Counted from the first letter of the stretch, positions 26,282 through 37,238 are shown. The stretch: 64,000 bases of DNA from Rhodobacter flavimaris (GCF_021378075.1 NZ_JAJUOS010000002.1:248001-312000), one strand, 5' to 3'. Notes: generated from the letters alone by a model not told the origin. Numbers and translations: made by a program.

Positions 26282-26600
26282 CCACGCCCGGATGTCCGCG
26301 CTGCCAAATGTTATCTGTTCTGATGTGAGCCTGTCGTGGTCTCTTCACCAAGAACTTGCTCTAACTGCTGGCTTGAAAGCGAACAAATCACACGTCCCGA
26401 GTTTGCGATGGAATCAATGCTGAAGATGCTCTGGTCGGCGCCTACGCACCCCAGAACGCTGCGAATCAATCCCGGAATCCCCTTGATAAGCAACGCTTTT
26501 CTGGAGCTGCTGCAGAGCTGCTTCCACGCGAATGAACGCCTAACATAGTCTTGGGGATATTTTGGGGGATAGGCTTCCTGTAGAAACCTATAACATTATG
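26282..26600. other. Island end next to the tRNA, no gene
   Basis: No credible intact coding frame and no integrase. Near 26553-26592 there are a repeated GGGGATA (26553-26559, 26565-26571) and an ATAGG...CCTAT dyad. Such short repeats can be recombinase arm sites, but this is unproven. Confidence 0.35.
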
Positions 26601-26626
26601 TTTTTCTTCTATTTTTCGAAGAAAAA
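26601..26626 (-). terminator. Hairpin after tRNA-Leu
   Basis: TTTTTCTTC (26601-26609) and GAAGAAAAA (26618-26626) form a 9-base stem abutting the encoded CCA end of the tRNA. On the minus strand it ends in a T-rich arm, as expected of a tRNA terminator. Confidence 0.6.
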
Positions 26627-26713
26627 TGGTGCGGTCGAGAAGACTCGAACTTCCACGGGAGTTACCCCACAGCGACCTCAACGCTGCGCGTCTACCAATT
26701 CCGCCACGACCGC
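26627..26713 (-). tRNA. tRNA-Leu (anticodon GAG)
   Basis: The minus strand folds into a class II tRNA: acceptor stem GCGGTCG/CGACCGC, anticodon stem CAGCG/CGCTG with loop TTGAGGT (anticodon GAG, reading CUC/CUU), a long variable arm (GGGGTAACTCCC) and a TTCGAGT T-loop. CCA is encoded (26627-26629). Its 3' end faces the accessory region, as expected for an integration site that uses the tRNA 3' half. Confidence 0.95.
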
Positions 26714-26899
26714 ACTGTCTTGGCTGGTGTGGCGGGGTATTAGCCGAGGCTTTCGCCGATGAAAAGCGGATTTTTCGCTCTTGGCGGAAATTCTTTCGCG
26801 CCCCGCGCGCAGCCCTTGCAGGCAAAGGCTTGCAGCGTAATTGCCTTGAGCGCGCGCGGCTCTTCCCCTAACCCAGAAGGCCTGACACCGGAGGCGCAT

Positions 26900-27574
26900 A
26901 TGGTCGAGTGGATCCGTTCCGACACCCCCGTTCCCTATGAAGAGGCATTGGCCTTCATGGAGGCGCGCGTGGCCGCCATCGCCGCTGGCACGGCGGATGA
27001 GGCAATCTGGCTGCTCGAGCACCCGCCGCTCTATACCGCCGGCACCTCGGCCCGGCGCGAGGATCTGGTCGATCCCGACCGCTTCCCCGTCTATGAGGCC
27101 GGTCGCGGCGGGCAATATACCTATCACGGCCCCGGCCAGCGCATCGTTTACGTCATGCTCGACCTCAACCGGCGCGGGCGCGACGTGCGCTGCTTCGTGC
27201 GCCAGCTCGAACGCTGGGTGATCGACACCTTGGCCGAGTTCAACGTCACCGGCGAAATACGCGACGGCCGTGTCGGCGTCTGGGTGGCCCGCCCCGAGAA
27301 AGGTACCGGCCCCGATGGCCAGCCCGCCGAGGACAAGATCGCCGCCATCGGCGTCAAGCTACGTCGCTGGGTCAGCTTTCACGGCATCTCGATCAACGTC
27401 GAGCCGGACCTGAGCCATTTCGGGGGAATCATCCCGTGCGGCATCCGCGATCATGGCGTCACCAGCCTTGTCGATCTGGGCCTGCCGGTCACCATGGAGG
27501 ACCTGGACGCGGCGCTGGCGCGCAGCTTCGGCCCGGTCTTCGACGATGGTCGAATACCCGACCGCTGCGAATGA
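26900..27574 (+). CDS. lipB: Octanoyl-[ACP]:protein octanoyltransferase
   Basis: A 224-residue LipB. It transfers octanoate from acyl carrier protein to lipoyl domains, the first step of lipoate synthesis. Seen: [25 protein letters not shown] with the substrate loop, a [12 protein letters not shown] segment with the acyl-binding Lys, FHGISINV, and [14 protein letters not shown] with the conserved Cys. The ATG at 26900 has GGAGG upstream; frames extending further left run towards the tRNA and are rejected. It is the first core gene right of the island boundary. Confidence 0.95.
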   Translation: MVEWIRSDTPVPYEEALAFMEARVAAIAAGTADEAIWLLEHPPLYTAGTSARREDLVDPDRFPVYEAGRGGQYTYHGPGQRIVYVMLDLNRRGRDVRCFVRQLERWVIDTLAEFNVTGEIRDGRVGVWVARPEKGTGPDGQPAEDKIAAIGVKLRRWVSFHGISINVEPDLSHFGGIIPCGIRDHGVTSLVDLGLPVTMEDLDAALARSFGPVFDDGRIPDRCE

Positions 27575-27691
27575 CGGAAATGTTGCTGACGCGACCTTTT
27601 GCCCCGTGGTAAGAGGGGGCAACGCCCTTTATGCGGCGTAACCGCCCTCCCGGAATCGCCGGGCCAAGATCAGTTATTTAAGGAAGAAGCG

Positions 27692-28096
27692 ATGAAGATC
27701 AGCCTTTACGCCACCCTCGCCGCTGTGGCCCTTGCCACGCCCTCCTTTGCCGGTGACGCAGCCGTCGGCGAGAAGACCTTTGGCAAGTGCAAATCCTGCC
27801 ACATGATCGTTGCGCCCGATGGCACCGAGATCGTCAAGGGCGGCAAGGTCGGCCCGAACCTCTACGGCGTCGTGGGCCGCGCGGCTGCCTCGGTTGAAGG
27901 CTTCAAATACGGCGACGGCATCATGAAAGCCGCCGAGAACGGCCTGGTCTGGGACGAAGCCCTGATCGCCGAATACGTCGTCGATCCGACCAAGTTCATC
28001 GACACCCATGGCGGCGAAGGCAAGTCGAAGATGACCTTCAAGCTGGCCAAGGGCGGCGAAGACGTCGCGGCCTACCTGGCTTCGGTCGCCCAGTAA
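27692..28096 (+). CDS. cycA: Cytochrome c550/c2 precursor
   Basis: A 134-residue periplasmic class I cytochrome c. It has a signal peptide (MKISLYATLAAVALATPSFA), a CKSCH haem attachment site, GPNLYGVVGR, and the axial Met in SKMTFKL. It shuttles electrons from the bc1 complex to the aa3 oxidase encoded next door. Compared with the Paracoccus denitrificans c550 it lacks the extended acidic C-terminal tail. Start ATG preceded by AGGAAG. A terminator follows, so it is transcribed separately from ctaD. Confidence 0.92.
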   Translation: MKISLYATLAAVALATPSFAGDAAVGEKTFGKCKSCHMIVAPDGTEIVKGGKVGPNLYGVVGRAAASVEGFKYGDGIMKAAENGLVWDEALIAEYVVDPTKFIDTHGGEGKSKMTFKLAKGGEDVAAYLASVAQ

Positions 28097-28115
28097 TTTC
28101 CTGCCCCGCAGGAAC

Positions 28116-28155
28116 AGGCCCGGTCGGAGCAACCTCTGGCCGGGCCTTTCTTTTT
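28116..28155 (+). terminator. Intrinsic terminator after cycA
   Basis: AGGCCCGG (28116-28123) pairs with CCGGGCCT (28140-28147), followed by TTCTTTTTC. Confidence 0.85.
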
Positions 28156-28213
28156 CCGCATGCCGCAGTGCCGCGACATTTTTTCGCAGTTTGCGCGCAT
28201 CTGTGATTGCTGA

Positions 28214-29962
<1,749 letters not shown>

Positions 29963-29981
29963 GGCACGAACAGAATGAAAG

Positions 29982-30010
29982 ACGGCCCCGGAGCGATCCG
30001 GGGCCGTTTG
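29982..30010 (+). terminator. Intrinsic terminator after ctaD
   Basis: ACGGCCCCGG (29982-29991) and CCGGGGCCGT (29998-30007) with a 6-base loop and a short T-run. Confidence 0.8.
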
Positions 30011-30013
30011 CAT

Positions 30014-30388
30014 TCAGCCCCTCGGCAACACCCGGAGCGCAACCAGCGCAAGCACCGCCCAGATCAGGATGCGCAGGCTCATCGCGCCCAGCGTGCGCAT
30101 CTCATAGGCGCCGCCACCCGCGATGTGAAACGCCAGCGCCGCACCCACCCCTAGGCTTGCCAGAAACACCGCCAGCGACAGCGGCCGGGCATAGCGCCGC
30201 CCCGCCCATAGCCCCCAGCCCGCAACCATATAGGCAAAGCCCGCAAGGAAGTTGAACCACAGCACGAAGTGCACAACCGCCCCCATGTCCTTGCCGCCAA
30301 ACAGTGCCGCCCCGCCGGAAAACAGCGTCAGCGCGCCGAAGACCAGCGCGACGCCGCCGGCCACTCTCAGCCCCATCGAACTGCTCAT
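30014..30388 (-). CDS. Small integral membrane protein
   Basis: A 124-residue protein with four predicted membrane helices (VAGGVALVFGALTLFSGG; VHFVLWFNFLAGFAYMVAG; LSLAVFLASLGVGAALAF; ILIWAVLALVALRVL). The ATG at 30388 has a near-perfect GGAGGAGG ribosome site. Family not recognised. It is convergent with ctaD, which ends just beyond. Confidence 0.8.
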   Translation of the reverse strand: MSSSMGLRVAGGVALVFGALTLFSGGAALFGGKDMGAVVHFVLWFNFLAGFAYMVAGWGLWAGRRYARPLSLAVFLASLGVGAALAFHIAGGGAYEMRTLGAMSLRILIWAVLALVALRVLPRG

Positions 30389-30519
30389 GCAAATCCTCCT
30401 CCGTTTGCCACAGGGTAGCGCCGCGCGCCCCTTCGCGGGATGCGGCATGGTTTCCAGCCAAGGCTTGCGCCCTGCCCCCGCGCGCCCTTAGGCTGCGACT
30501 TGCGCGAACGAGGGAGGCG

Positions 30520-31005
30520 ATGCCCTACAGATGGTCCGAAGATGAGGCCGGAATGGTCAGGCTGAGGCTCTGGCCCTATCGGTCGCTGCCCAAGCGCGGC
30601 TTCGTTGCCTTCATCGGCGCGACCGCCGCGTTCCTTGCCGTGCCACTGCTGGCTGTTCTGGGCTCGATGATCCTCTGGGCGCTGCTGCCCTTCCTGCTGG
30701 CCACGATCTGGGCGATGTGGTTCGCGCTGGCGCGCTCTTACCGCTCGGGCGAGGTGCTCGAGGAAATGACGCTGAGTGCCGAGCGCATCACGCTGACCCA
30801 TCGCCCCCGAGGAAGCGAACCGCTTCAGTGGGAGGCCGAACCCTACTGGGTCCAGCTTCAGCTGCACCCTTTGGGCGGGCCCGTGCCAAGCTATCTGACC
30901 CTGCGCGGAGCTGGGCGCGAGGTGGAACTCGGGCGCTTCCTCAGCGCAGAAGAGCGCGAGGCGCTGGCGACGGAGCTGCGCGCAAGGTTGGCGGCCCTGC
31001 GATAG
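30520..31005 (+). CDS. DUF2244 family membrane protein
   Basis: A 161-residue protein matching DUF2244: an N-terminal WPYRSLPKRGF segment, two membrane helices (residues about 28-68), then a soluble beta-rich domain (EEMTLSAERITL, PLQWEAEPYWVQLQL). The family is often found beside cytochrome oxidase genes in alphaproteobacteria, as here. Function unknown. The ATG follows AGGGAGG. Confidence 0.8.
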   Translation: MPYRWSEDEAGMVRLRLWPYRSLPKRGFVAFIGATAAFLAVPLLAVLGSMILWALLPFLLATIWAMWFALARSYRSGEVLEEMTLSAERITLTHRPRGSEPLQWEAEPYWVQLQLHPLGGPVPSYLTLRGAGREVELGRFLSAEEREALATELRARLAALR

Positions 31006-31042
31006 GCTCCGCGCGGCGCCCTTACGCCTCGCGCCGCGTCAT

Positions 31043-31582
31043 CTACTGCACCGGTATCATCAGATGCGCATAGGGCGTGTCTGCCCACATCACATATGGC
31101 GCGCCGGTATCCGGCGTTGCATTCGTCGGGTAGCCCGTCATCAATTCGGTCGCGTTCATGATCATCACGTGCGGGCCGGTCGATATCCAGCTGTTCCCGT
31201 CCGCGGGCGCTGTCGCATAGGGGTCGGTGTTGCTGGCGTCCGTCCCCCCCTCAAGCATGTACATGAATCCAACCTTGCCCTTCGGCGGCTCGGTCTTGCC
31301 GATCCAGGCCATCGCCCATTCCATCGCATTGGCATCGCCGCACATCGGATCTGGGCCGGGGGTTGCCGGAGAATCCGGCATGCACCACCAACCATTGGTG
31401 CCATCACGCAGAGTCTTCATCTGGCCAGTCTCGTCGATCGCAAACACCGTCGCCGCCGAAGACACCGCCGCAGGTGCGGCGGATTCCGCGCTCGCGATCA
31501 TCTCTTCGGCGCTCTGCGCCAAGGCCTCGCCTGCCAGCATCCCGATGGCAGGCAAGGTAACAAAAACGGATCGTACTCCCAT
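31043..31582 (-). CDS. Secreted protein of unknown function
   Basis: A 179-residue protein with a clear signal peptide (MGVRSVFVTLPAIGMLAG, cleavage near ALAQ) and a mature part containing a DGTNGWWCMPD segment with two Cys, plus GPHVMIMN and TPYAHLMIPVQ. Probably periplasmic or extracellular. The ATG at 31582 has GGGAGGG upstream; the longer frame is unsupported. Family name not recalled. Confidence 0.75.
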   Translation of the reverse strand: MGVRSVFVTLPAIGMLAGEALAQSAEEMIASAESAAPAAVSSAATVFAIDETGQMKTLRDGTNGWWCMPDSPATPGPDPMCGDANAMEWAMAWIGKTEPPKGKVGFMYMLEGGTDASNTDPYATAPADGNSWISTGPHVMIMNATELMTGYPTNATPDTGAPYVMWADTPYAHLMIPVQ

Positions 31583-31912
31583 GATTACCCTCCCTTTCAG
31601 AGTGAATACGAAATCCTCGCCGGATCGCCCCGCACCGAGATCGGGCAACAACGCTGTCATGGATGCGCAAAAACAGGCGCGCCAACCGGCAGCACCGTCA
31701 ATTCTCCAACTCACAGGAACGTCGCTCGCGTCTCGCCCTCCCTACGGAGGCGACCGACGCGCGAAATCATAGCCGATTCCCGGCGAATTTTCCATGGGCC
31801 CGCAAGCGGCGTCCCGGGTTGCAGGCATGAAAAAGGGGGCCGTGGCCCCCTTTGCTCATATGCGTGGTTTCTGCATGCCCTGTGCATGGGTTCTGCACAG
31901 GCCGAAACACCC
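31583..31912. other. Intergenic region with one terminator
   Basis: About 330 bases between two minus-strand genes. It holds the terminator hairpin at 31832-31853 and presumably the promoter of the secreted protein; nothing else is supported. Confidence 0.5.
31832..31853 (-). terminator. Terminator downstream of yqeY
   Basis: AAAGGGGGCC and GGCCCCCTTT form a perfect 10-base stem with a GT loop, about 60 bases after the yqeY stop. Confidence 0.75.
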
Positions 31913-32371
31913 TCAGCCGAGCTTGTCTTTCACCATCGGCCCGACGGCGCCGAAATCCATCTGGCCGGTGTATTTCGCCTTCAGCTCGCCCATCACCCGG
32001 CCCATGTCGCGGATCGAGCTGGCGCCGACCTTGGCGATGGCCTTGTCGATGGCTTCCGAGACTTCCTCTGCCTCAAGCTGGCGCGGCAGGAATTCCTCGA
32101 TGACGCGGGCTTCGCCCATTTCCTTCTCGGCCAGTTCCAGCCGCCCACCCTCTTCGAAGGCGCGCGCGGACTCCTGGCGCTGCTTGACCATCTTGCCCAG
32201 GATCGCCAGCACCTCTGCATCGCCGACCGAGCCCCCGTCGCCGGTCCCGCGCAGCGCGATCTCGCGATCCTTGATGGCCGCATTGATCAGGCGCAGCGTC
32301 GAAAGCCGCTCCTGCTCTTTCATCTTCATCGCATCCTTGAGCGCCGTGGCAATTCGCTCGCGCATGTCCAT
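31913..32371 (-). CDS. yqeY: GatB/YqeY domain protein
   Basis: A 152-residue YqeY family protein: an N-terminal helical part (LKDAMKMKEQERLSTLRLINAAIKD) and the GatB C-terminal-like tail (EEFLPRQL, KVGASSIRDMGRVMGELK). It shares a tRNA-contacting domain with the GatB subunit of amidotransferase and may bind tRNA; the exact role is unsettled. It is divergent from carA, an arrangement common in Rhodobacterales. Confidence 0.9.
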   Translation of the reverse strand: MDMRERIATALKDAMKMKEQERLSTLRLINAAIKDREIALRGTGDGGSVGDAEVLAILGKMVKQRQESARAFEEGGRLELAEKEMGEARVIEEFLPRQLEAEEVSEAIDKAIAKVGASSIRDMGRVMGELKAKYTGQMDFGAVGPMVKDKLG

Positions 32372-32541
32372 AGGGTCGTCCTCGTGTCAGAACCAAGGGC
32401 GCCAGAATAACCGCAAGCGCAGCCGGGCGCAATCTTGCTAACTTGTTGAATTCATTACGCAACAGGAATAATCCTTACCCCCTTGACCCCGACGCCCTCC
32501 CCCCGTAGGTTCCAGCAGATTTTGCCCCGGGGAGTCGCACC

Positions 32542-33708
32542 ATGCCTGCAAGCCACCAGTCATCGGAAAAACCCACCGCGCTGATCGCGCTGGCAGATGG
32601 GCAGTTGTTCTACGGCAAGGGCTTCGGCGCCGTGGGCGAGACCGTGGCCGAGCTGGTGTTCAACACCGCCATGACCGGCTACCAGGAGATCATGACCGAC
32701 CCGTCCTATGCCGGTCAGGTCGTCACCTTCACCTTCCCGCATGTCGGCAACGTCGGCGTGAACGCCGAGGATGACGAGACGACCGATCCGGTCGCCGCGG
32801 GCCTCGTGGTCAAATGGGACCCGACCGAGCCGTCGAACTGGCGCTCCTCAGAAGACCTCGTGCATTGGCTGGTCAAGCGCGGCCGCATCGGCGTGGGTGG
32901 CATCGACACCCGCCGACTGACCCGCGCGATCCGTCAGCAAGGCGCTCCGCATGTGGCGCTGGCGCACAACCCGAATGGCGAGTTCGACATCGAGGCGCTG
33001 GTCAAGAAGGCGCGCGACTGGAAGGGCCTTGTCGGTCTTGATCTCGCCAAGGACGTCACCTGCGCGCAAAGCTATCGCTGGGATGAAAAGCGTTGGGCCT
33101 GGCCCGAGGGCTATTCCAAGCGGACCGAGCCGGGCCTCAAGGTCGTGGCCGTGGATTACGGCGCCAAGCGCAACATCCTGCGCTGCCTCGCCTCGGCGGG
33201 GTGCGATGTGACCGTTCTGCCCGCGACCGCGACCGCCGAGGACGTGCTCGCGCTCAATCCCGATGGCGTGTTCCTTTCGAACGGCCCGGGCGACCCGGCG
33301 GCGACCGGCGCCTATGCCGTGCCGATGATCCAAGGCGTGTTGGAAAAAGACCTGCCGGTTTTCGGCATCTGCCTTGGCCACCAGATGCTGGCGCTGGCGC
33401 TTGGCGCCAAGACCATCAAGATGAACCACGGGCACCATGGCGCGAACCACCCGGTGAAAGACCTCACCACCGGTAAGGTCGAGATCACCTCGATGAACCA
33501 CGGTTTCGCAGTCGATGCGCAGACCCTGCCCGCAGGCGTGACCGAGACGCATATCTCACTCTTCGACGGGTCGAACTGCGGCATCGCGATGAAGGATCGC
33601 CCGGTGTTCTCGGTGCAGTATCACCCCGAGGCCAGCCCCGGCCCGCAGGACAGCTACTACCTGTTCGACCGCTTCGCCGAGGCCATGCGCGCCCGCCGCA
33701 GCGCCTGA
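32542..33708 (+). CDS. carA: Carbamoyl-phosphate synthase small subunit
   Basis: A 388-residue glutaminase subunit feeding ammonia to CarB for pyrimidine and arginine synthesis. N-terminal domain: AMTGYQEIMTDPSY and GVGGIDTRRLTR. C-terminal class I amidotransferase: VDYGAKRNILR, FLSNGPGDP, GICLGHQM (nucleophile Cys), and QYHPEASPGP with His and Glu. Full length. carB is not adjacent. It ends at a strong terminator. Confidence 0.96.
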   Translation: MPASHQSSEKPTALIALADGQLFYGKGFGAVGETVAELVFNTAMTGYQEIMTDPSYAGQVVTFTFPHVGNVGVNAEDDETTDPVAAGLVVKWDPTEPSNWRSSEDLVHWLVKRGRIGVGGIDTRRLTRAIRQQGAPHVALAHNPNGEFDIEALVKKARDWKGLVGLDLAKDVTCAQSYRWDEKRWAWPEGYSKRTEPGLKVVAVDYGAKRNILRCLASAGCDVTVLPATATAEDVLALNPDGVFLSNGPGDPAATGAYAVPMIQGVLEKDLPVFGICLGHQMLALALGAKTIKMNHGHHGANHPVKDLTTGKVEITSMNHGFAVDAQTLPAGVTETHISLFDGSNCGIAMKDRPVFSVQYHPEASPGPQDSYYLFDRFAEAMRARRSA

Positions 33709-33724
33709 TTGCAGTTACACCACG

Positions 33725-33755
33725 AAAAGCCCCCTTCGGCCCGCGCCGGAGGGGG
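33725..33755 (+). terminator. Intrinsic terminator after carA
   Basis: AAAAGCCCCC pairs with GGGGGCTTTT around a GC-rich inner stem, followed by CTTTT. Confidence 0.85.
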
Positions 33756-33842
33756 CTTTTCTTTTGAGTTAACGACTTATTAACCCTCTTTGGGAATGCT
33801 CGACCCAGGCCCCGCGCGGCCACTATAGGCGGCATCACCTCA

Positions 33843-35771
33843 ATGACACAACTTCAGGTTGCTTTCGTTTCGGATCAGGCCACCCCGCCTGTCGTTCCGA
33901 TCGAAACGCACCCGCCTCCGCCCTCTTTGGGGCAAGTCCTGCTGAAACAGGGGGCGGTTCAGCCGCCGGACCTGCTGCGCGCGCTCGAAATTCGCAAGCG
34001 GCATGATCTTCCGCTCGCCGAAGTGCTTCTGGCGCATGGATGGGTCACCGAGACTCAACTGATCGCCGCGCAGGCCGAGCTATTCAGCCTATCCGTCGTT
34101 GACCTTGCCGCGCAGCCCCCGGACCCGCGCCTGATCGACGCTCTCGGGGCCGAGCATTGCCTGAAAGATCGCATCCTGCCCTGGCGGCGCATCGCGGGCG
34201 TCACCCTCGTTGCAACCGCGCGCCCCGAGGAATTCGCGCGGGTCGCCGAGCGTCTCTCGGCCCTTCTCGGCCCCTGCCGGATGGTGCTTGCCGCACCATC
34301 CGCGCTCGACGCCGCCATTTTCGCCTGCCGCCGCACCGCGCTGATCCGCCGGGCCGAGACCTGCGTCGCCCCCCACGAAAGCTGCCGTTCCCTGGCTGGG
34401 GGGCGCGTCAGCCGCGCGGCTCTTGGCGTCCTTGTCGCATTGGCGATCGGCCTCTGGCTGGCGCCCCCCATCGTTTACGCGGCCCTCTTCGGCTGGACGA
34501 TCCTGACCCTGATCGCAACCGTGGGCCTCAAACTGATCTCCTGGCTAGCCGAGATGAGGGCGCAGGCACGGCCAGCCCCGCCCCGTGTTCCCGTCGCGAA
34601 GCTACCGACAATCTCGGTCATGGTGCCGCTGTTTCATGAAACCGATATCGCGCCCCGGCTAATCGCCCGGCTTGAACGGCTCGACTACCCGCGCGAACGG
34701 CTCGATATCGTTCTGGTCGTCGAGGAAGCCGATCGCATGACGCAGGCCGCGCTGACGCAAACGCCCCTGCCGCATTGGATGCGGATCGTCTCGGTGCCCG
34801 AGGGGCCGATCAAGACCAAGCCGCGCGCCCTGAACTATGCGCTGACGCTGTGCCGAGGCTCGATCATCGGAGTCTATGACGCCGAGGACATGCCCGACCC
34901 GGCGCAGCTGCGCTTGGTGGCGGCACATTTCGCCGTGGCCGATCCGAAACTCGCCTGCCTTCAGGGGATGCTCGATTACTACAACCCGCGCACCAACTGG
35001 CTGTCGCGCTGTTTCACCATCGAGTATGCGGCCTGGTTTCGGGCGATGCTGCCGGGTCTCGGGCGGTTGGGGCTGGTTATTCCGCTTGGCGGGACCACCC
35101 TGTTCTTTCGCCGCGAGATCCTTGAGGAGCTTGGCGGCTGGGACGCGCATAACGTGACCGAGGATGCGGATCTGGGGCTACGCCTCGCGCGGCACGGCTA
35201 CCGCACCGAGGTCATCCCCACCGTCACGCATGAAGAGGCGAACTGCCGCGCCCTGCCCTGGATCCGGCAACGCTCACGCTGGCTCAAGGGCTATGCGATG
35301 ACCTGGGCCGTTCATATGCGCAACCCTGTGCGGTTCTGGCGCGAACTTGGGGCGAAACGGTTCATCGGGATTCAGATACTGATGCTGGGCGGGCTGTCGC
35401 AATACCTGCTGGCCCCGCTGCTCTGGAGCTTTTGGCTGATGCCGTTTGGCATCTGGCACCCGGTCGAGGCACTGATGAGCCCGGCGATGATCCGCGCGCT
35501 CTTTGTCACCTTCACCGTGACCGAGGTCATTCATATCGTCGTCGGCATCTGGGCCCTGCGTAGGCGAGAGCATCGATTCCTGATCCCCTGGGTGCCGATG
35601 CTGCACTTCTATTTCCCGCTCGGGGCGCTGGCGGGTTGGAAGGCGATCTACGAGGTCGTCGCCAAGCCGTTCTACTGGGACAAGACGGCCCACGGGCTTT
35701 ACGACGCGCCGCAGGCCACACGGGGCCGCGTCAACCGCGCCGCTGGCGCCCGTTCGCCGCGTCGAGCTTGA
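33843..35771 (+). CDS. Membrane glycosyltransferase family 2 with MshEN-like N-terminus
   Basis: A 642-residue protein. Residues about 30-165 resemble the type II secretion/MshEN nucleotide-sensing domain (LGQVLLKQGAVQPPDLLRALEI; LAEVLLAHGWVTETQLIAAQAEL). Then two membrane helices (about 190-235) and a GT-A catalytic domain: VMVPLFHE, VYDAED (DXD-like), TEDADLGLRLARHGY and QRSRWLKG, the cellulose/hyaluronan-synthase signature. Three or four C-terminal helices follow. It probably makes or exports a surface polysaccharide. MshEN domains can bind cyclic di-GMP, so allosteric control is possible but unproven here. It ends 41 bases inside the convergent GntR gene. Confidence 0.88.
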   Translation: MTQLQVAFVSDQATPPVVPIETHPPPPSLGQVLLKQGAVQPPDLLRALEIRKRHDLPLAEVLLAHGWVTETQLIAAQAELFSLSVVDLAAQPPDPRLIDALGAEHCLKDRILPWRRIAGVTLVATARPEEFARVAERLSALLGPCRMVLAAPSALDAAIFACRRTALIRRAETCVAPHESCRSLAGGRVSRAALGVLVALAIGLWLAPPIVYAALFGWTILTLIATVGLKLISWLAEMRAQARPAPPRVPVAKLPTISVMVPLFHETDIAPRLIARLERLDYPRERLDIVLVVEEADRMTQAALTQTPLPHWMRIVSVPEGPIKTKPRALNYALTLCRGSIIGVYDAEDMPDPAQLRLVAAHFAVADPKLACLQGMLDYYNPRTNWLSRCFTIEYAAWFRAMLPGLGRLGLVIPLGGTTLFFRREILEELGGWDAHNVTEDADLGLRLARHGYRTEVIPTVTHEEANCRALPWIRQRSRWLKGYAMTWAVHMRNPVRFWRELGAKRFIGIQILMLGGLSQYLLAPLLWSFWLMPFGIWHPVEALMSPAMIRALFVTFTVTEVIHIVVGIWALRRREHRFLIPWVPMLHFYFPLGALAGWKAIYEVVAKPFYWDKTAHGLYDAPQATRGRVNRAAGARSPRRA

Positions 35772-36369
35772 GCCGCGTCTCGAAGGCTTTCGAGATATGC
35801 GCCTGCAAGGCCATCGCCGCGCCATCTTCATCACCGTTGCGGATGGCATCCACAATCGCCTGATGCTCAGCCAGCGCGGTCTCGCCCCGGCCTTCGGCCG
35901 CAAGCGAGGTGGTCGCCACCAGCGCCATGGAGCGGTGCACGAGATCAAGCTGCTGCACCAGATAGCGATTATGCGACGCCAGGTGGATCTGCTTATGGAA
36001 CCGCTTGTTCGCCCGCGAAAGAGCAACTGGATCGCCGACATGCTTGCGATCCTCCTCGACCATGTCCTGCAGGACGCGCACCTCTTCGGGGGCCGCATGC
36101 TTGGCCGCCAACCGCGCGGCCAGCGCTTCAAGCTCGGCGCGAACCACGTAAAGCTCGGCAAGTTGGTTATGATCGAGCGAGGCGACGATCAAGGACCGCC
36201 CGTCGCGCGCCAGCATCGACTGCGTTTCAAGGCGTTGCAGCGCCTCACGCACGGGGGTGCGAGACACGCCGAAGCGTTCGGCGAGTTCCGATTCCACCAG
36301 CCGATCGCCCGGCCGGTACACCCCGGCGTCGATCGCTTCGAGGATCAGCGTGTAAGCGTCTTTCTGCAT
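35731..36369 (-). CDS. GntR/FadR-family transcriptional regulator
   Basis: A 212-residue regulator. Residues 1-65 form the winged helix (AGVYRPGDRLVESELAERFGVSRTPVREAL), followed by an all-helical FCD ligand domain (RANKRFHKQIH, LAEHQAIVDAI) with His residues that usually bind a metal and a small organic acid. Targets unknown. The coding ends overlap tail-to-tail with the glycosyltransferase gene by 41 bases. Confidence 0.9.
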   Translation of the reverse strand: MQKDAYTLILEAIDAGVYRPGDRLVESELAERFGVSRTPVREALQRLETQSMLARDGRSLIVASLDHNQLAELYVVRAELEALAARLAAKHAAPEEVRVLQDMVEEDRKHVGDPVALSRANKRFHKQIHLASHNRYLVQQLDLVHRSMALVATTSLAAEGRGETALAEHQAIVDAIRNGDEDGAAMALQAHISKAFETRLKLDAANGRQRRG

Positions 36370-36484
36370 TGGTCTTTCCTTGCCCCGAGGCGGCGAACAT
36401 TAGGCGCGTGCTCGGGCGGTGACAAGACGCCAATAAGTTGCAGTGCCGATTGCACTTGCCCGGGCGCAGGACTAGCCTTCCGCC

Positions 36485-37135
36485 ATGCCCGCACAAGATT
36501 TCGCCCATGTGACCGATTGGGTCTTCGACCTCGACAACACGCTCTACCCGCCCGAGGCGCAGCTTTTCGCGCAGATCGAGGTGCGGATGACCGATTACGT
36601 CATGCGCACGCTTGGCATCGACCGCCTCGAGGCTGACCGGCTGCGCCGGCATTACTGGCAGCTTTACGGCACGACGCTCGCGGGCCTCATGCATGAACAT
36701 AACGTCGATCCCACGCCCTATTTGACGGATGTGCACGAGATCTCGCTTGATCACCTGACCCCGGATTTCGCCCTGCGCGAGGCGATCGCCGCACTGCCGG
36801 GGCGCAAGATCGTTTATACCAACGGCTGCGCACCCTATGCCGAGCGGGTGCTGGGCGCGCGTGGCCTGTCGGGCCTGTTCGATGGCATCTACGGGGTCGA
36901 GCATGCCGACTTTCACCCCAAGCCGCAGCAGCGCGCCTTCGAGACCGTCTTTGCCAAGGCGGGAATCACCCCTGCGCGCGCGGCCATGTTCGAAGACGAT
37001 CCGCGCAACCTTGCCGCGCCGCATGCCATGGGGATGCGCACCGTGCATGTGGCCCCCGATCCGGCCCATGAACCGCATATTCAGCACCATACCGCGGATC
37101 TTCCACGCTTCCTTGCTGCGCTGCGGCATCACTGA
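36485..37135 (+). CDS. HAD-family pyrimidine 5'-nucleotidase
   Basis: A 216-residue haloacid dehalogenase hydrolase with WVFDLDNTLYPP (nucleophile Asp and acid/base Asp), VYTNG (motif II), FHPKPQ with the conserved Lys, and FEDDPRNL (motif IV). The subtype resembles alphaproteobacterial pyrimidine 5'-nucleotidases (SDT1-like), which dephosphorylate UMP/CMP. Divergent from the GntR gene. Confidence 0.88.
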   Translation: MPAQDFAHVTDWVFDLDNTLYPPEAQLFAQIEVRMTDYVMRTLGIDRLEADRLRRHYWQLYGTTLAGLMHEHNVDPTPYLTDVHEISLDHLTPDFALREAIAALPGRKIVYTNGCAPYAERVLGARGLSGLFDGIYGVEHADFHPKPQQRAFETVFAKAGITPARAAMFEDDPRNLAAPHAMGMRTVHVAPDPAHEPHIQHHTADLPRFLAALRHH

Positions 37136-37238
37136 GGCATACTTTCTGCACCTGCGACAAGATGGCGCGGTTACCCACGCGCGCGTGGCCGCTAGAAGAC
37201 CCGTGCTGTCAGGGAGACAGCCCTTGGGAGACATTGCC

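Noticed and set aside
1-26626. Integrase, transposase or insertion sequence
   Set aside because: No frame shows tyrosine or serine recombinase or DDE transposase motifs, and no terminal inverted repeats with target duplications were found.
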